Assembly (NCBI GenBank): GCA_021399405.1
Contig: JAAFKL010000137.1
Location: 1 to 16,732 of the forward strand
DNA length: 16,732 nt
Direction of reading: 5' to 3'
Origin: Candidatus Heimdallarchaeota archaeon
GTDB lineage: Archaea > Asgardarchaeota > Heimdallarchaeia > Heimdallarchaeales > Kariarchaeaceae
Below are positions 15,820-16,732 of this stretch, in pieces. A program made the translations under genes and the position numbers. Position 1 is the stretch's first letter. Each line of letters begins with the position of its first letter. The notes beneath the pieces were generated by a model. That model saw nothing but the letters and a program-made list of their open reading frames with translations. It was not told the origin of the DNA and did not search any database.

Positions 15820-15865
15820 GCTATTAAATGCAATATTCTTCGAAAATAGCACACTATATTTTTTT
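15820..15865 (+). promoter_or_regulatory. Hairpin plus T7 run between ltaE and the right-edge gene
   Basis: GCTATT (15820-15825) and AATAGC (15845-15850) can pair across a 19-base loop, and ACTATATTTTTTT (15853-15865) follows. The T7 run can act as a U-run terminator for ltaE about 96 bases beyond its stop. The overlapping ACTATATTT also fits a TATA box for the gene starting at 15900, with a leader of about 16 bases. Both roles are plausible and not exclusive. Confidence 0.35.
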
Positions 15866-15899
15866 ACTCTCAATGGTTGCTTCGAATAATCATTAATCA

Positions 15900-16732
15900 G
15901 TGAGTATTGTGGTAAGTGTTATTTCCTCTTTTAGAAGCATTCGTGTACGATTAATCTTTATTGTTATTGTGGTAATCGCAGCTTTGGTATTTCAAACATT
16001 GTTCCTGTTATCATCAGAAGAATTACAAAATAGCATCGAATCTGAAGGTGATAATTATCTTGAAATTGATTCATTTATTCAAGGCAATTTAACTCAGGCA
16101 GAAGTGGTACTTGAAAATATTAGAAGAGAACAAATCAGTACCATTTTGAGTGATATTTTATTTAAAGATGAATTGGATGAGGATACGGGAGTTGATACTT
16201 TCAGTGAATTCAATCAGTTAATCATAAATTTCGACGAACTCATAGATGAGCGGGAAGAGCTAGGATACTTAATTGAACCTGAAAGTAGTAATCCTTTATT
16301 TGCAGTAATATCGGCGTTTCAAGATCCTGGTTTTGGAGGTTATGATGTCTCAGACCCAATCATTGCACGAGGAGATCCTGGTGCAGAAGGGCAATTCCAT
16401 GAATATGAAGATATCATTGTTGTGAATAGAACAAGAAATAATTTTGATCCTACAACCAACATTACTACAATTGTTGAATTTGAGCTTTATCTTCCAGATA
16501 GTTACTTTGATGAGGCAACCAAAATCCGAAGAAGACATAATAATAATATTGGAGAGGTTAAGGGTGATGGTACAAATACAGGTACTGAAGGAGTATTAGC
16601 AACAATTCAATTTAATCTCAACGCAGCTGTAGAAATCAACTCAGGAAGCGGACATGAAAATGAAAGTGAGATTCTTAATACTTTCCTTGAAGAATTTAGG
16701 CAAATGACTGATTATGTACTCACAGTGAGTCG
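15900..16732 (+). CDS. N-terminal part of a membrane protein with extracytoplasmic domain (3' truncated)
   Basis: An open frame of 277 codons runs from GTG 15900 to the right edge; a second GTG at 15909 is an alternative start and an in-frame TAA lies at 15894-15896. No in-frame ATG occurs near the beginning. The protein opens with a short basic segment containing FRSIRVRL, then one strong membrane helix (about 18-38), then SSEELQNSI and an acidic, helical stretch (about 40-120), followed by beta-rich sequence with sequons NLT, NRT and NIT and a polar Gly/Asn-rich loop near 225-240. This topology fits either the N-terminus of an FtsX/MacB-type ABC transporter permease, where a basic stretch, helix and S-x-x-LQ-x-x-I begin a large outer domain, or an extracytoplasmic sensor of a histidine kinase. 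The deciding C-terminal part lies outside the window. Confidence 0.75.
   Translation, partial: MSIVVSVISSFRSIRVRLIFIVIVVIAALVFQTLFLLSSEELQNSIESEGDNYLEIDSFIQGNLTQAEVVLENIRREQISTILSDILFKDELDEDTGVDTFSEFNQLIINFDELIDEREELGYLIEPESSNPLFAVISAFQDPGFGGYDVSDPIIARGDPGAEGQFHEYEDIIVVNRTRNNFDPTTNITTIVEFELYLPDSYFDEATKIRRRHNNNIGEVKGDGTNTGTEGVLATIQFNLNAAVEINSGSGHENESEILNTFLEEFRQMTDYVLTVS

Noticed and set aside
16350..16538. 62-codon minus-strand frame near the right edge
   Set aside because: It is antisense to the long open + strand frame that starts at GTG 15900 and has no start signals or motifs.
1..16732. CRISPR arrays, insertion sequences, attachment sites or a second RNA gene
   Set aside because: No regularly spaced repeats, transposase-like proteins or flanking repeats were seen. 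The tRNA-Gln has no duplicated 3' end nearby that would mark integration. Other intergenic gaps showed no cloverleaf or riboswitch-like folds by eye.

Overview
The window looks like an AT-rich archaeal chromosome segment, most likely from an Asgard archaeon of the Heimdallarchaeia type (inference, moderate confidence). The reasons are: a tRNA gene without an encoded CCA end; several TATA-like elements placed for very short or absent mRNA leaders alongside Shine-Dalgarno-led operon genes; U-run terminators; giant Ser/Thr/Asn-rich surface proteins full of N-glycosylation sequons; a PGF-CTERM-like surface anchor; and a ~1000-residue cytosolic protein whose N-terminus looks like the small longin/roadblock folds that are abundant in Asgard genomes.

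Layout. 1-123 (+) is the tail of a surface protein with a Ser/Thr linker, an SPGF motif, a hydrophobic stretch and a basic tail; a U-run terminator follows. 246-3227 (-) encodes a 993-residue protein of unknown function. 3360-3431 (-) is tRNA-Gln(CUG). 3560-13391 (-) is a tight four-gene operon, read from high to low coordinates: a 1130-residue multi-spanning protein with a degenerate transglutaminase fold; a 1362-residue secreted-type Ig-like protein with one membrane anchor and a cytosolic DUF4129-like tail; a 154-residue soluble DUF4129-like protein with an extremely basic C-terminus; and a 607-residue DUF4350 membrane protein. 13630-14220 (-) is thymidylate kinase. On the + strand follow a 78-residue ribbon-helix-helix/UPF0175-like protein (14394-14630), a low-specificity L-threonine aldolase (14722-15762) and the N-terminal part of a membrane protein that runs off the right edge (15900-16732).

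The most interesting part is the four-gene operon. Transglutaminase-like, DUF4129 and DUF4350 modules are known companions of MoxR ATPase/DUF58 genes, and in bacteria the first two are fused in TgpA-type proteins. Here the modules are split over separate giant proteins, no MoxR or DUF58 gene lies in the operon, the transglutaminase domain has Met and Asn where the catalytic Cys and Asp should be (the His is kept), and the DUF4129-like domain is present twice, once membrane-tethered with an acidic tail and once soluble with a basic tail. My reading is a non-enzymatic cell-surface assembly: two or three large glycosylated ectodomains outside, and helical DUF4129 domains plus the DUF4350 C-terminal domain inside as the coupling layer. 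This is inference from sequence and was not tested.
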